Assembly: GCA_029204225.1 (NCBI GenBank)
Contig: MU833114.1
Location: 1 to 60,932, forward strand
Origin: Diphasiastrum complanatum
Lineage: Eukaryota; Streptophyta; Lycopodiopsida; Lycopodiales; Lycopodiaceae
Length of the DNA: 60,932 nucleotides
Reading direction: 5' to 3'
Both the position numbers and the translations under genes were made by a program. Shown here one piece after another: positions 41,557 to 51,492 of the stretch. The notes below the pieces were generated by a model. The model worked only from the letters and a program-made list of their open reading frames with translations, searched no databases and was not told the DNA's origin. Every line of letters begins with the position of its first letter. The first letter of the stretch is position 1.

Positions 41557-42425
41557 GTCGTCTCCATCTTTCTTGCGTGAGTTTATCCCTCGTGCTCCAC
41601 CTCCTGTCTTGACCAATCTACAGATGTGGAGAGATTATGCTCAGACATTGTATACCATTCATACTAACTCCCCTATTGTCATTTCACCTAGTCCCACATC
41701 ATCTACCCTCTTCACTCCATATTTAGTGAAGAGAGCCAATGAGAATCTTAACTCTCGTCATGCCTGTGACATTGAAGAGCCGGAATCTGAACTCCTCATC
41801 CATGCTACTGAATATCTCTATCCCATTCTCTCCCACTTCGCCTATTTTGTTCTCACAGGGGTCTAGACGTTAATAGTAAGACCAAACTTATGGTCTTCAA
41901 TACATCCTGAGCTTTTATGCAGCAACAGGTGTTATTGTGGGATAACCAACCTTGGGAGGTGTGTTTCATCATACATACCTTGGTCTTTGGTTCTCTATCC
42001 CTACCTTTTGTATGAGACAAGCAGCCTTCACCAAATTGGCAAAGGGTCAGGCGTTACTCCTACAACTATGTATGCTACAGAGTCTCGGTGTACTAGCCTT
42101 ACTTCAACAGAGTGGGCCAATATCTTGAGACTTCATATCACCATGCTCTCACGGATGATTAGGGGCAAGTCTTCGGTGCCACACTAGACTATTTTGGCTG
42201 AGTTTGCAGTCCCACCTATAGAGGCGGTCTTTAGACTAATCATTTTTTGCAGAGACTTATTCAAATGGATGGGAGTCACTACTAGCTTACAACACTTATT
42301 TCCTCACAAACACTGTATAGTCAAGGCCACCACAAAGCTTGCCATTTGAGGGACTCCTTTGGCATGTTCATATCTCACCTACCAAGGGTACTTACCAGCA
42401 TATCTAGCATTATCTTTATAGGTTA
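41557..42425 (+). pseudogene. LINE copy E: internally deleted ORF2 fragment
   Basis: Linker/RT-entry blocks SFLREFIPRAPPPVLTN and WRDYAQTLYTIHTN match SFWQNFLSRAPPPQITD and WLTYATSLYT in copy b. At about 41860 it jumps past the RT catalytic core to GLDVNSKTKLMVFNTS, then to post-RT remnants out of frame. No YADD region. The internal deletion removed about 700 bp relative to copy b. The 3' end is cut by element GyX. Confidence 0.8.
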
Positions 42426-42431
42426 TACATT

Positions 42432-42710
42432 AGTTATGGATCGGCTCATTACATTTGCTACGTCCATTTACATTTACTTTACTTTATGCATAAGCAAGCC
42501 TTGGGCCCATTGGCACTTAGACTATATGGTTGGCCTTGGGCCTTATTATTCATTATTGGGACATTTGGACATATTACTGGAGAGTGGGGGCCTGCTTGGA
42601 GGGCGCACTATTATCCCTCCCAGTTGGGCCCTAGCCACTTGAAGCTTTCTTTTAAGGCTTCCTCTAGGTTATAAGTAAGGAATCTGTGTCATTTGTTACT
42701 CAACTGATGA
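42432..42710 (+). repeat. GyX left LTR-like repeat
   Basis: Matches 47081-47368 from GTTATGGA through GGCCTTATTATTCATTATTG, GGAGGGCGCACTATTATCCC and TTTAAGGCTTCCTC to CATTTGTTACTCA. The right copy has about 15 bp extra near 47161. Confidence 0.85.
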
Positions 42711-43243
42711 GGGGCTGGCCAGCGCCCTGCTACCTTGTCACTTTCGTCGATTTTCTCCATCGATTTGCTGCCCATTTCGTGGATTAATTGGAGGCTGTCC
42801 AGCACCCTACTTCATCACCATTATTAGTGGTTTTCTCCATTTTTTTTCAGGTTATGTGCGGATTTTGGTAGCTGCTGCCCAGCGCCCTACTTGTCATCTT
42901 CAACGGATTTCTCCACTGATTTGCTGTCCATATTGTTGATTGTTTGGAGGCTGTCCAGCGCCCTTCTTCATCACCATTTTCAGCCGTTTCTCCATCATTT
43001 ACTTTTATTCCTTTTTGTAGTTTGTGTTTTCCATCGCATTTTTCATCTTGTCTTTCTTTATTTGTTATTAGTTTCCGTTCCATTTGCATTTCAATTCCAT
43101 AGTTCATTTTCATCGTCGATTTTGTTTTTCAGTTTTTTGTTTGTCTTCGTTTCCTACGCTCCATTATTAAAAAAAACAACCCAAATTATTTGGATCATTG
43201 GGTTACGTATTCTTTTCAGTTACTTTTGATTTTATTTTATATC
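42711..43243 (+). other. GyX leader with repeated CCAGCGCCCT
   Basis: Leader before gag. CCAGCGCCCT (reverse complement of AGGGCGCTGG) occurs at about 42719, 42879 and 42947, with one variant CCAGCACCCT at 42789. Each follows a CTG(T/C/G)CC context within loose units of about 70-80 bp that also share TTTCTCCA and GATTTGCTG. The later part is T-rich. Confidence 0.65.
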
Positions 43244-44863
43244 ATGACTTCTGATTTTCGGTCTCTATCCCCTTTAGATTATCTTTTTATTTTTAATAGT
43301 GATAAACCATCTGAACATATGTTTGACAAATGGATCACACGTCTTCAGTATTACTTTGATACTTCTCGACCAACTTGTCCAGGTCCTATTAAGATTCTTG
43401 ATGCAATGTTTCTTTTAAAGAGTTCTGCAAGGTCGAAGTGGTTTGACTATGTCCATTCTCATCCGCCTATCTCTGAGTGGCATGACTTTCGACCTGTACT
43501 TCGCCTTCTTATATTTTCCGATGATGATTCTGCATTTGCTCCTCCTCTCGCTCTTACGAGTGGTATTATAGGTCTTGAGAGTTCTACTCCTTCTGATTCC
43601 CCTCCTGAGCATTCTTCCATATGCAAGGTTCCATTTTCTTGTGCAGGACAAATAGAGATAGCATCACACATTGCTAGCGATACACATGAGGATGATTCTA
43701 TATCACACAGCGTGAGCGAGTTGCCTGATTTACTTGAGATAGTCATTGATCTACCTGAGCTCGTCATTGTATCCCATAGTGAGTCAGAGTCACATATACA
43801 GGTTCCTACTGATGTTGATTCACATATACAGGTTGCGGCTGATATGGTCCTTGATACTGATATAGCATGCTATGATACTATTGTTGATGTCGTTGCATGT
43901 TTTGATGGTGCTACCAATGTTGTTGCATGCTATGATATTGTTCCATGCTTTGGTACTGATATAGTATGCCTTGCTACTACTGTCGATGTTGTTGCATGCA
44001 TTGATATTGTTGTTGAGTACTTTGATGCTACTCATGTTCCTGAGCCCCATGCTATAGATGTTGTCGCCTATGCTCCTTATTTCAATATCATTCATGGGTC
44101 TACGGTTGCTCTTTCAGATGCTTTGCCTACTCCCGTAGATCTCCATATGGCATATGGTTATACATTTCATGATGGTCCTATTGTATACACACTAGCTTAT
44201 TTTGCTGATAGCCGTCTAGATGAGTATGCGGTTCTTCTAGATGCATATTTAGGCCAGAACTTATCAGTTGATGCTTCTGTTATTATGCCTACGTATGTTG
44301 TTCCATTTGTGGATCATATTATTCTAGATGCGGGGCGAGAGTATATTGCTTTAGTAGATACAGGCAGTACACATTCATTTATTAGCAGTTACATTTCCAC
44401 CAGGATTCATGCTACACCTGTTCCTGCTTCCCAGCCTCTCAATGTTGAGGTTGCTCGTTCCCATTCTTTTCTTAGTTCTCAGATGTTTCAGAGCTTGGAT
44501 TATCGCATTGGTTTTTCTGGTCAGGAAGATTTCAACATCATTCCTCTGGAGCGCTATGACATTATTTTTGGTGCAGACTGGTTCTCTTCACTTGGTACTG
44601 TTGCTGTGGATCTCTCTCAGCAAACACTTTCCTTTACTCATGTTGGTCATTATCATTCACTTGCTGGTATTGATTCCCAGGGTGACTATCGGTTGGTTAC
44701 CGGGAAGCAGTTTATGCGTAGCCTGCCAAAGGCTAAGGATGCAGCTCTTCTTTCCATTCAGTGTACATCAGTTGCTGCTTCACTTTCACCATCTGTGGGT
44801 CCTCTTCCATGTTGCTCCGGATTTACAAATTGTTGCTGCATGCCTTGCGCCTATATGCCTTAA
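43244..44863 (+). CDS. GyX Gag-protease polyprotein (about 539 aa)
   Basis: The start is placed at ATG 43244 (MTSDFRSLSPLDYLF); an in-frame extension to 43190 exists. Residues 1-95 resemble a retrotransposon Gag core (FDKWITRLQYYFDTSRP, SSARSKWFDYVHSHPPISEW). Residues 190-290 are low-complexity, rich in Asp, Val, Ala, Cys and Tyr, with repeated VVACYD-type units. No CCHC knuckle is present. The C-terminal part is a retropepsin: YIALVDTGSTHSFIS (DTG at about 44360) and the partner block YDIIFGADWFSSLG. The frame is open to 44863. Gypsy affiliation rests on the protease and the downstream chromodomain. Confidence 0.8.
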   Translation: MTSDFRSLSPLDYLFIFNSDKPSEHMFDKWITRLQYYFDTSRPTCPGPIKILDAMFLLKSSARSKWFDYVHSHPPISEWHDFRPVLRLLIFSDDDSAFAPPLALTSGIIGLESSTPSDSPPEHSSICKVPFSCAGQIEIASHIASDTHEDDSISHSVSELPDLLEIVIDLPELVIVSHSESESHIQVPTDVDSHIQVAADMVLDTDIACYDTIVDVVACFDGATNVVACYDIVPCFGTDIVCLATTVDVVACIDIVVEYFDATHVPEPHAIDVVAYAPYFNIIHGSTVALSDALPTPVDLHMAYGYTFHDGPIVYTLAYFADSRLDEYAVLLDAYLGQNLSVDASVIMPTYVVPFVDHIILDAGREYIALVDTGSTHSFISSYISTRIHATPVPASQPLNVEVARSHSFLSSQMFQSLDYRIGFSGQEDFNIIPLERYDIIFGADWFSSLGTVAVDLSQQTLSFTHVGHYHSLAGIDSQGDYRLVTGKQFMRSLPKAKDAALLSIQCTSVAASLSPSVGPLPCCSGFTNCCCMPCAYMP

Positions 44864-46770
44864 TTCACAGATATCGTATTCAGGGGTTTCTGGTTTCATT
44901 GATATTGAGGCCATATACTTCTGCGCATACCTCAGATAGCCCTCCTGGTTCGGTGGTTGGTGCAGTATCTTCTCCATTGGTCTCTATATCTCCATCTCTT
45001 GAGTCCGTTATGGCCGATGTTCCTGCTGATTTCTCTGGGGTTCTTCACGGGTCCACGGTTGATGGTTCCCTCGTTATTGGTAATCAGGTTGTATCAGCTT
45101 TCATCCATGGATCTCTGCTTGAAGTTTGCGGTCTGCCTCATGATATTTCTACGATTCCTTACAAGATTCATGTGCCTTTGGCCCTTACCGTTACACAATT
45201 TCCATCCGAGGATATTTGCCAAATGGTCACTATTACTTATCTAGGGTATTTATATGAATCTTTCTAGATGAGTATATGGGGATCCTTCAGTCTCCTTGTG
45301 TTTCTACATATAGATTTGTTGCAGTCAATGCCGATGGTATACACTTTTGGGCTTTTTATGCATTAGAGGTTTTTCATGCAACTGATTCCTTTTTACCTCT
45401 TGATATTTGGCATTCCTCGTTATTGCGTATCGCTTGGATTTCATTCGGACCTATTGCTCATACTACTGCTTCATTTTCAGCTATGGATATATGCCATTCC
45501 TGGTTATTACGTATAGCTTGGTTTTCATTTGGACCTATTGATTGGTGCTGGTTTTTCCATATTACTGATCGCCTATGGTGCGGATATCTCTATGATTATG
45601 CATGTGGCTCTCTATTTGTTCCTTGGATTGTTGCTCATTGTCAGGCTTGGCATATCTTGATGGCTTGGGTTATTCCCTCCGTTACAGCTACTGTTTGTCC
45701 GGGTGATCTTCAGGTTTCCAGTCATTTCAGGTTGCTCCATATCGCTTGGTCTCCAAGTTGTGTTGCCACTTTGTTCTGGTGTTCCGAGACCATCAGAGTA
45801 CCTTAGGAGAGTTCCTTCTCCTCTCTTGGATAGTTTTTGGGGATGTTCCCGCGATATACTTCAGTGTTGCTCATATGTGCTTTGATACTCATTCCCAGCT
45901 ACACGTGGATATTGCTTCGATGCTTGCTACTGATGCTGCAGATCCTGTTCCTCGTTCCAGTGCATTTCTTCTATTCCTCACTTGTGCGCCTGGTGTGTAC
46001 TTTGGGATTACACTTGCGGCCAGTTCCGATGGGTCATCCAATTCTCCATCCGTTTTTGCCGTATCCTATGATGGATTGGTATGTCCATATGAGGTCTTTC
46101 TGGATGAGTATTCCGGCTACAATTTTTCAGTTGGGGCCTCTACTATTTCTAGATTTGTTACTGCTGTTTTCATGCATCATTGTTTTTTAGATGATGCATT
46201 GATTTCTTGGACCTTCTAGAGCTTTTGACATGCTGCTCTTCTCGTGATATGGGCCTTGAGGGTACCGTGTGCCACTGCTACTTCTCATTCATGGGCCTTT
46301 TGACCATGCTAGTGCACATTTCTCCATTCTAGCTATCCTTTGTCAGGATGATCTCTTTATGCTCCATGTTTCTTGGCATATCACTTGCTTTTCCATGCTA
46401 TTACAGCGTGCCTGTCATCCTGCTTATGTTCCTACTCCTTGGTGCTGGCCTTCTGATGTTGCTACCTTTTCTTGGGGAACCTATAGCACTGAGTTTGCAC
46501 ATATGGTTGATGGTTATGTGTATGATGCGGCTATTCGCGATGAGTGTCCCATCTCTTTTCCAGCTTCCTTATTGGCTTCCCGTTGCTGATGCAGTTCTAC
46601 CTTCTCGAGCTTTTTGGATACCTTGGTATGATGTCCCTATCTTTTGGGATGATCCTCTACTATCTTGGGCATTACGGATCTCTTGGTATTCCTGGTTCTG
46701 GTTCCTTGGCGTTCCTGGTTGTTCCATAGTGCTTGGTTTCAGATGACACGGCTGAGATGTTCCCTTCGTA
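44864..46770 (+). other. GyX region of unknown origin in place of pol
   Basis: Frames 44761-45267, 45276-45806, 45746-46219 and 46269-46589 are partly open but none resembles RT, RNase H or integrase. Several spots echo the upstream gag-protease frame: HGSTVDGSLVIGNQ vs HGSTVALSDALPTP, and VFLDEYSGYNFSVGAST vs VLLDAYLGQNLSVDAS. Others repeat a Trp-rich unit (WHSSLLRIAWISFGPI, CHSWLLRIAWFSFGPI). It looks like amplified and drifted sequence, not a captured gene I know. Confidence 0.55.
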
Positions 46771-47035
46771 ACCACGTTGTTGATCCTGAGTTGTTCCCTT
46801 TCTTACCAGCTACCATTCACCAAGTTCGCCTTCATCATAGTCGACGATGCCGGCAGATTCAGTTTTTGGTCCAATGGGATGGTTGTCCTGTTGAGGAGGC
46901 CACAGGGGAGCATATTTATGTCTTTTATCATACACGCACTTGCGGATCAGGCTCGTGCTCTTGTTGCACTTGTTGATTCCTCTACGTCAGATGTTGCTCT
47001 AGTTGTTGATGCACCAGGGCTTGCTGTTGTTTGAT
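46771..47035 (+). pseudogene. GyX chromodomain-like tail
   Basis: In frame 46665-46976: DPELFPFLPATIHQVRLHHS, then IQFLVQWDGCPVEEATGEHI. The LVQW-G-P-EEAT-E series is the chromodomain signature seen at the end of Gypsy chromovirus integrases; here Trp of ATWE is Gly. It is followed by a stop and the right LTR. This supports a Gypsy origin for GyX. Confidence 0.75.
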
Positions 47036-47080
47036 CCAATTTCTTTTCAGCAGTTGGGTCTTTTTTTTGTGTCGGGGAGA

Positions 47081-47368
47081 GTTATGGACTCGGCTCATTA
47101 CATTCGCCACGTCCATTTACATTTACTTTACTTTATGCATAGGCAGGCCTTGGGCCCTTTTTTATTCATTAGTGGCACTTAGACTATATGGTTGGCCTTG
47201 GGCCTTATTATTCATTATTGGGACATTTGGACATATTACTGGAGAGTGGGGGCCTTCTTGGAGGGCGCACTATTATCCCTCCCAGTTGGGCCCTAGCCAC
47301 TGGAAGCTTCCTTTTAAGGCTTCCTCAAGGCTATAAGTAGGGAATCTGTGTCATTTGTTACTCAGCTA
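47081..47368 (+). repeat. GyX right LTR-like repeat
   Basis: Pairs with 42432-42710. The similarity ends near TACTCAGCTAATGA; the true end could be further right if the left copy is shortened. Confidence 0.83.
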
Positions 47369-47494
47369 ATGATATTGATCTCTCTTTAGTCTCCTTAATC
47401 CCTCTTTCCTGCTTTCTAGGGTTAAGTCTTGCTTATGTGATGCTTTCATAGCTTAGCTCTAGATCAATTGTGGTTTCATTCGTAACTACATTCA

Positions 47495-47983
47495 AAGGAC
47501 GTGGCATCGGAAGCTTGGAGGAAAACCATTATTTTATAGATCACACTTTTTGGAGTTGGATTTGACTGGATATCCCATACTTCCATATTATTTGCATACC
47601 GATTTATCTCATGGGCTGCGGGATACCAAAATATACTTGGACAAAGATCTTACCTTCATCCAAGTTCAAGAACGTAAGAAGGCAAGACAAGAAGCTCTAT
47701 CAACTGGCAAGCGGCTTATCTATCATGATGGTATTATCAGACTTGTCGATCGGAAGCCTATAGTTAATGAGAAGATTTTTGAGATAGAGTCTGAGATAGA
47801 GAAATGAAGAGATGTCCAGTTCAACATGTAAATGGTCTACGCACCATATAATCCTGGCTATATGAATCTCTTCTTAGTTAATTTTGTTATTTTGCTTTGA
47901 CGGCACTGATCCATCTTGTGTCCAACTTTATATGATGTACTCGTTCGTCTTATACGCCTTTTGGCATGGAAAAGACGTTAATA

Positions 47984-48040
<57 letters not shown>
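47495..48040 (+). mobile_element. LINE copy a: chimeric 5'-truncated copy with (CT)n tail
   Basis: Begins with an ORF2 C-terminal piece (FYRSHFLELDLTGYPILPYY, DLSHGLR), then passes at about 47620 into an ORF1 C-terminal piece (YLDKDLTFIQVQERKKARQE, GKRLIYHDGIIRLVD) ending in a stop at about 47807. Then comes a 3' UTR with TATACGCCTTTTGGCATGG, a hairpin, TTAATAAAG and a (CT)n tail (47978-48040). The ORF order is inverted relative to a normal LINE, so it is a chimera or template-switch product. Confidence 0.75.
47978..48040. repeat. (CT)n tail of LINE copy a
   Basis: About 62 bp of pure CT following ACGTTAATAAAG; copy b starts at CGCGATGG right after. Confidence 0.93.
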
Positions 48041-48043
<3 letters not shown>

Positions 48044-48086
48044 GATGGAGATGGCGAGGGCGCTACAGTAGGAGTGGTCCTTGTCT

Positions 48087-49375
48087 ATGGCCAGAAAAGG
48101 GAAGGGGAGCCCACGCTCCCCCCCCTCACGGACTTCTACTCGTGGCCAGATGGCTCCTTTACCATCGCTGAGTAGCCAGGAGCCTCCATCGCGGGTCTCT
48201 ACAGATTTGCTAAGTGGCCAGGTATTGCGGGTCTCCACAGATCAGGAGCCTCCATCGCGGGTCTCCACGGTTGACACATCGCTAACCAGCCAGGTATCGC
48301 GGGTCTCTACACCATCGCTAGCTGGCCAAGTCTCTCCACCGCGGATCTCTACTGATGAAACCAGCTCCATCGCTCCACAAGCTCAACCAGCTCCACTGAT
48401 GAAACCAACTCCAGCTCTGATGTCCACCAGCGCTGCATCCGGCTCCAGCATCGATGCAGATCCGTTATCTCCTAGCGCTACAGCTCCTCCTCTATCCACC
48501 AGCGCTCCAGATTCCAATGATACCAAAGTCCCTCTCTCGCTGTCCACCAGCGCATTCACTCTTGTTTCCAATCAGTATGCCAATGCTTTCAATGTTGCTC
48601 AGAGATCTCGTGATGGCACTGTTGTGGTTACAGATGGAATCATATGCGGTATGAAAGATGAGACAGTGTTGCCTACAGTCCATACTCCTTGCCATCCACC
48701 TGCTCACTCCTCTTTCTTGATACCTGAGATCTATACACCTGCCAAGTCATTCGAGCAATACATTTTCTCCTACATCGAGCAAATCAAGAACGAATCCACC
48801 TCTCTACGGAAAGCAATGGGACAGCTTCAAACGGTCATTCACACTATGGCCGCTGAACGAGAAATCATGTTGGCCCGGATTACTTCTTTGGAGGCAGCAA
48901 TAAGTAACCAAGGAAACCTACTAAGATTCAAGAGTTGGAAGAGAAGATAGAACAACATAAGGCTGAGACAAAATCGTGGGCTTCTCTGTTCAAGGAGGAT
49001 GTTAGGGAGGGTACACCATCCTTCAACCGAGTCATTTCGGCCACCATATCCAAAGAGCGAATGCGAGAATACAAAGCCCTGAATATTAGGGCCCGCAGAG
49101 TTGAAGACACCAACGATCCAATGACTGAAGCAGCCAGCTTTCTCTCAAGCACACTCTCCCATCACTCCGAAGGGTTGGATAGAGCTTGGAGAACCAAGAG
49201 AGACCCCTCTACACTCATAGTTCGCTTTACGAATCTGGAAGAGAAACGGGTAGCTCTCAAATTGTGGGCCAAGCTTAGAGGTACACTTATATTTATGGAT
49301 GATGATCTCACTCCCATGCAAGTTGTGGATCGGAAAAAAGCATTTATTGAGGAAAAGCCTTGGGGAAGAGGGTAA
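48087..49375 (+). pseudogene. LINE copy b ORF1 (L1 ORF1-like nucleic-acid-binding protein)
   Basis: The likely start is ATG 48087 (MARKGKGSPRSPPSRTS). Residues 1-120 are Ser/Pro/Thr-rich with repeated RVST and SGQV units. A coiled-coil-like stretch follows (SYIEQIKNESTSLRKAMGQL, TSLEAAISNQG). A one-base frameshift at about 48925 separates it from EEKIEQHKAETKSW and the C-terminal part, which has SFNRVISATISKERMREYKA, STLIVRFTNLEEKRVALKL and GTLIFMDDDLTPMQVVDRKK. The latter resembles the RRM/CTD half of L1 ORF1 proteins. It would form trimers and chaperone LINE RNA. No CCHC knuckle seen. Confidence 0.75.
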
Positions 49376-49499
49376 TTTATCGGGATGGCAAGGCTCGATA
49401 CATTGATCCTCCGAATTCTGTCAAATAGGGATTAAGGCCCCTCGGACTAAGCGGTTCGGGGGGTCCTCCTTGAGCATTGCGGTTGAGGCTATGGAACTG

Positions 49500-50312
49500 C
49501 AACCTCAGCTACTGCCGGTGATTTTAGAGACTTTTGTGTGGAGGGTGATCTCTTCCTATTCACAGAGACACATGAGAGTCCAGAAAGAGGTCTACCTGTT
49601 GTTGCGGGTTTTTGCTGGTACTCTGCACATCGGCGGTCGACAAGAGCATTGACAGATCAGGGTTCTGGTGGGGTGGCATGCTTAGTCTGCAACTTCATTC
49701 GGCCTTGGGTCGAGTTGGTGCATACACATGAGCGAGCTCGCTATATTTGGATTCAGGTGGACCGGACTTTGATGGGATTGACCCGTGACCTCTTTTTAGC
49801 CATTTGTTATTTTCCACCAGACATCTCAGTTTTCACAGCAGACGAGGAGTCACCTTACATGGATATCTCTTCAGACATTATCCGATATGAGGAGCGGCGT
49901 TATGTTCTTTTAGCTGGAGACTTTAATGCCAGGACTGGGTCCAGGCAGACAGAGTTCCATAGAGCAGAGGATGATCCACAGCGGATACATGCTTTAGACT
50001 GGGATGAACTTGGCCTCCGGCGACAATAAGCAGATGCATAGGGTCCAGTTACTGCATACGGAGAGTAGGTGCTTCATTTGGGCGAGGCTCATGGATTGGC
50101 CATTTATAATGGCTTATTGCAGTGGCCTGGTTCAGGTGACTTTACTTGTTTTCCACACAGTGGAGGGAGTAGTGTTGTTGACTAATTCATGGGATTGCCA
50201 TCTCTCCTCCCCTACATTTCATCTTTCCTGGTTCACCATACCACTTTGTCTGACCACTCATACCTCTCTCTCTCTATTGGCCTTCTTCACACCCCATGTA
50301 CTAATACCCTAA
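49500..50312 (+). pseudogene. LINE copy b ORF2 endonuclease domain
   Basis: APE-type endonuclease. DLFLFTETHESPERGLP (about 49541-49592) carries the catalytic Glu, RYIWIQVDRTLM and FLAICYFPPD follow, and LLAGDFNARTGSRQTEF (about 49910-49960) carries the Asp/Asn site. After a frameshift, LAIYNGL, WPGSGDFTCFPHSGGSSVVD and SDHSYLSLSI (about 50255-50280) close the domain. Frame changes at about 49530 and 50025. All key blocks are recognisable. Confidence 0.85.
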
Positions 50313-50396
50313 CTCCTGGCAACAAAACAGTGTACCGCTATCATCCTCAGGGAAGCATTATCTGACCTCCTGACTCATTTTCCTTACGACGATACT

Positions 50397-51492
50397 TTGA
50401 CGGACCAGTCTCTGTTTCTTGTCCGGACCTTGCATATCGCTGCATCCCTTGCTTTCCCATCTCCACGGCCCAAGCACTTAAGACATAATCGACCACACAA
50501 CCCCTGGTATGACCACGAGTGTAACCAACTTCATCTGGACTTGATTTACACACGCTGCCACTTTCCCCATATGGTAAAGGACTTATCCCACGGATACCGT
50601 AGAACCACCCGAAAAAAGAAAATTACTTACGAAATCGGCCAGGGGAAGAAGATGATGGACCTTCTCTTTAGCTCCTCGTCACGATCATTTTGGCAAAACT
50701 TCCTCTCACGGGCACCTCCACCCCAGATCACAGATCTTAGCACATGGTTAACCTATGCCACATCGTTGTACACTGTTCCTAACACCCCTCCACTTCCTAC
50801 ACATCCCTACACATGTACTTCTGATATATTCTCTCCAGCCATAGTAGAAGAGGCCATTGACCGATTAAATCTACATAAGGCCAAGGATATTGATGATCTA
50901 GAAGCTGAACTTTTGAAGCAAGCTGCTGACATTCTCTCACCCTTCCTCTCTCTCCTCTTTAACCGCTCTATCACATCTGGTTTCCCCTCACCCTGGTCCA
51001 CAAACCTTATCCATCCTATCCATAAAGGCGGTGATCCCATGAAAGTCGACAACTATCGTACCATCATGATCAGTCACCTCTTTGCCAAGGTTTATGGTTC
51101 TATTCTTCAGTCAGAGATCAGTACAGAGATGGATACCCGAGCACTGCATGCCATAGGTCAGGCAGGTTTCAGACCAGGATATACCACATCAGATCATATT
51201 TTCACCCTGAGATAAGGCCAGGAGAGAGCGTTTATATTGCTGCTTTGTGGATTTCCGCAAGGCCTTTGACTCTGTGCCTCGACATCTACTGATACAGAGA
51301 CTTCGGGACCGTGGCCTCCAAGAGGATATCATACAGGCAGTTGTGGCATTGTACAGACGAGTTATTGGTCGTATCCGAGTATCAGGAGTTGTATCACCAA
51401 AGATAGAGAGTACCATTGGGGTTAAGCAGGGATGTCCTCTCTCTCCTACACTCTTTGGTTTATATATAGACGAGCTTGAGCAGGTTATATAG
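50397..51492 (+). pseudogene. LINE copy b ORF2 reverse transcriptase, first part
   Basis: Linker NPWYDHECNQLHLDLIYTRC and RKKKITYEIGQGKKMMDLL, then RT: LNLHKAKDIDDLEAELLKQA, ITSGFPSPWSTNLIHPIHKG, VDNYRTIMISHLFAKVYGSI and GQAGFRPGYTTSDHIFTLR, then a TAA at 51213. After it FVDFRKAFDSVPRHLLIQRL (palm motif A, about 51245-51300) and GVKQGCPLSPTLFGLYIDEL (motif B, about 51419-51478). One stop and one frame shift are seen. Confidence 0.88.

Larger units (their letters stand above)
42432..47368 (+). mobile_element. GyX: LTR retrotransposon with gag-protease and chromodomain but no pol core
   Basis: Two similar LTR-like copies (about 42432-42710 and 47081-47368) flank 4.4 kb. Inside are a long gag-protease frame, then about 1.9 kb of unassigned sequence, then a chromodomain-like block at 46.8 kb. 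RT, RNase H and the integrase core are not seen in any frame. A purine run (CGGGGAGAGTT) precedes the right LTR. No standard initiator-Met primer site and no clear TSD were found, so exact ends are uncertain. Confidence 0.75.

Noticed and set aside
45276-46589. Membrane or envelope-like protein in GyX
   Set aside because: Frames are hydrophobic and Trp-rich, but arise from degenerate internal repeats with stops; no signal peptide or recognised domain.
47966-48240. Long Leu-Ser repeat frames across CT repeats (also near 53.2 and 55.0 kb)
   Set aside because: They are translations of (CT)n microsatellite in LINE tails, not genes.
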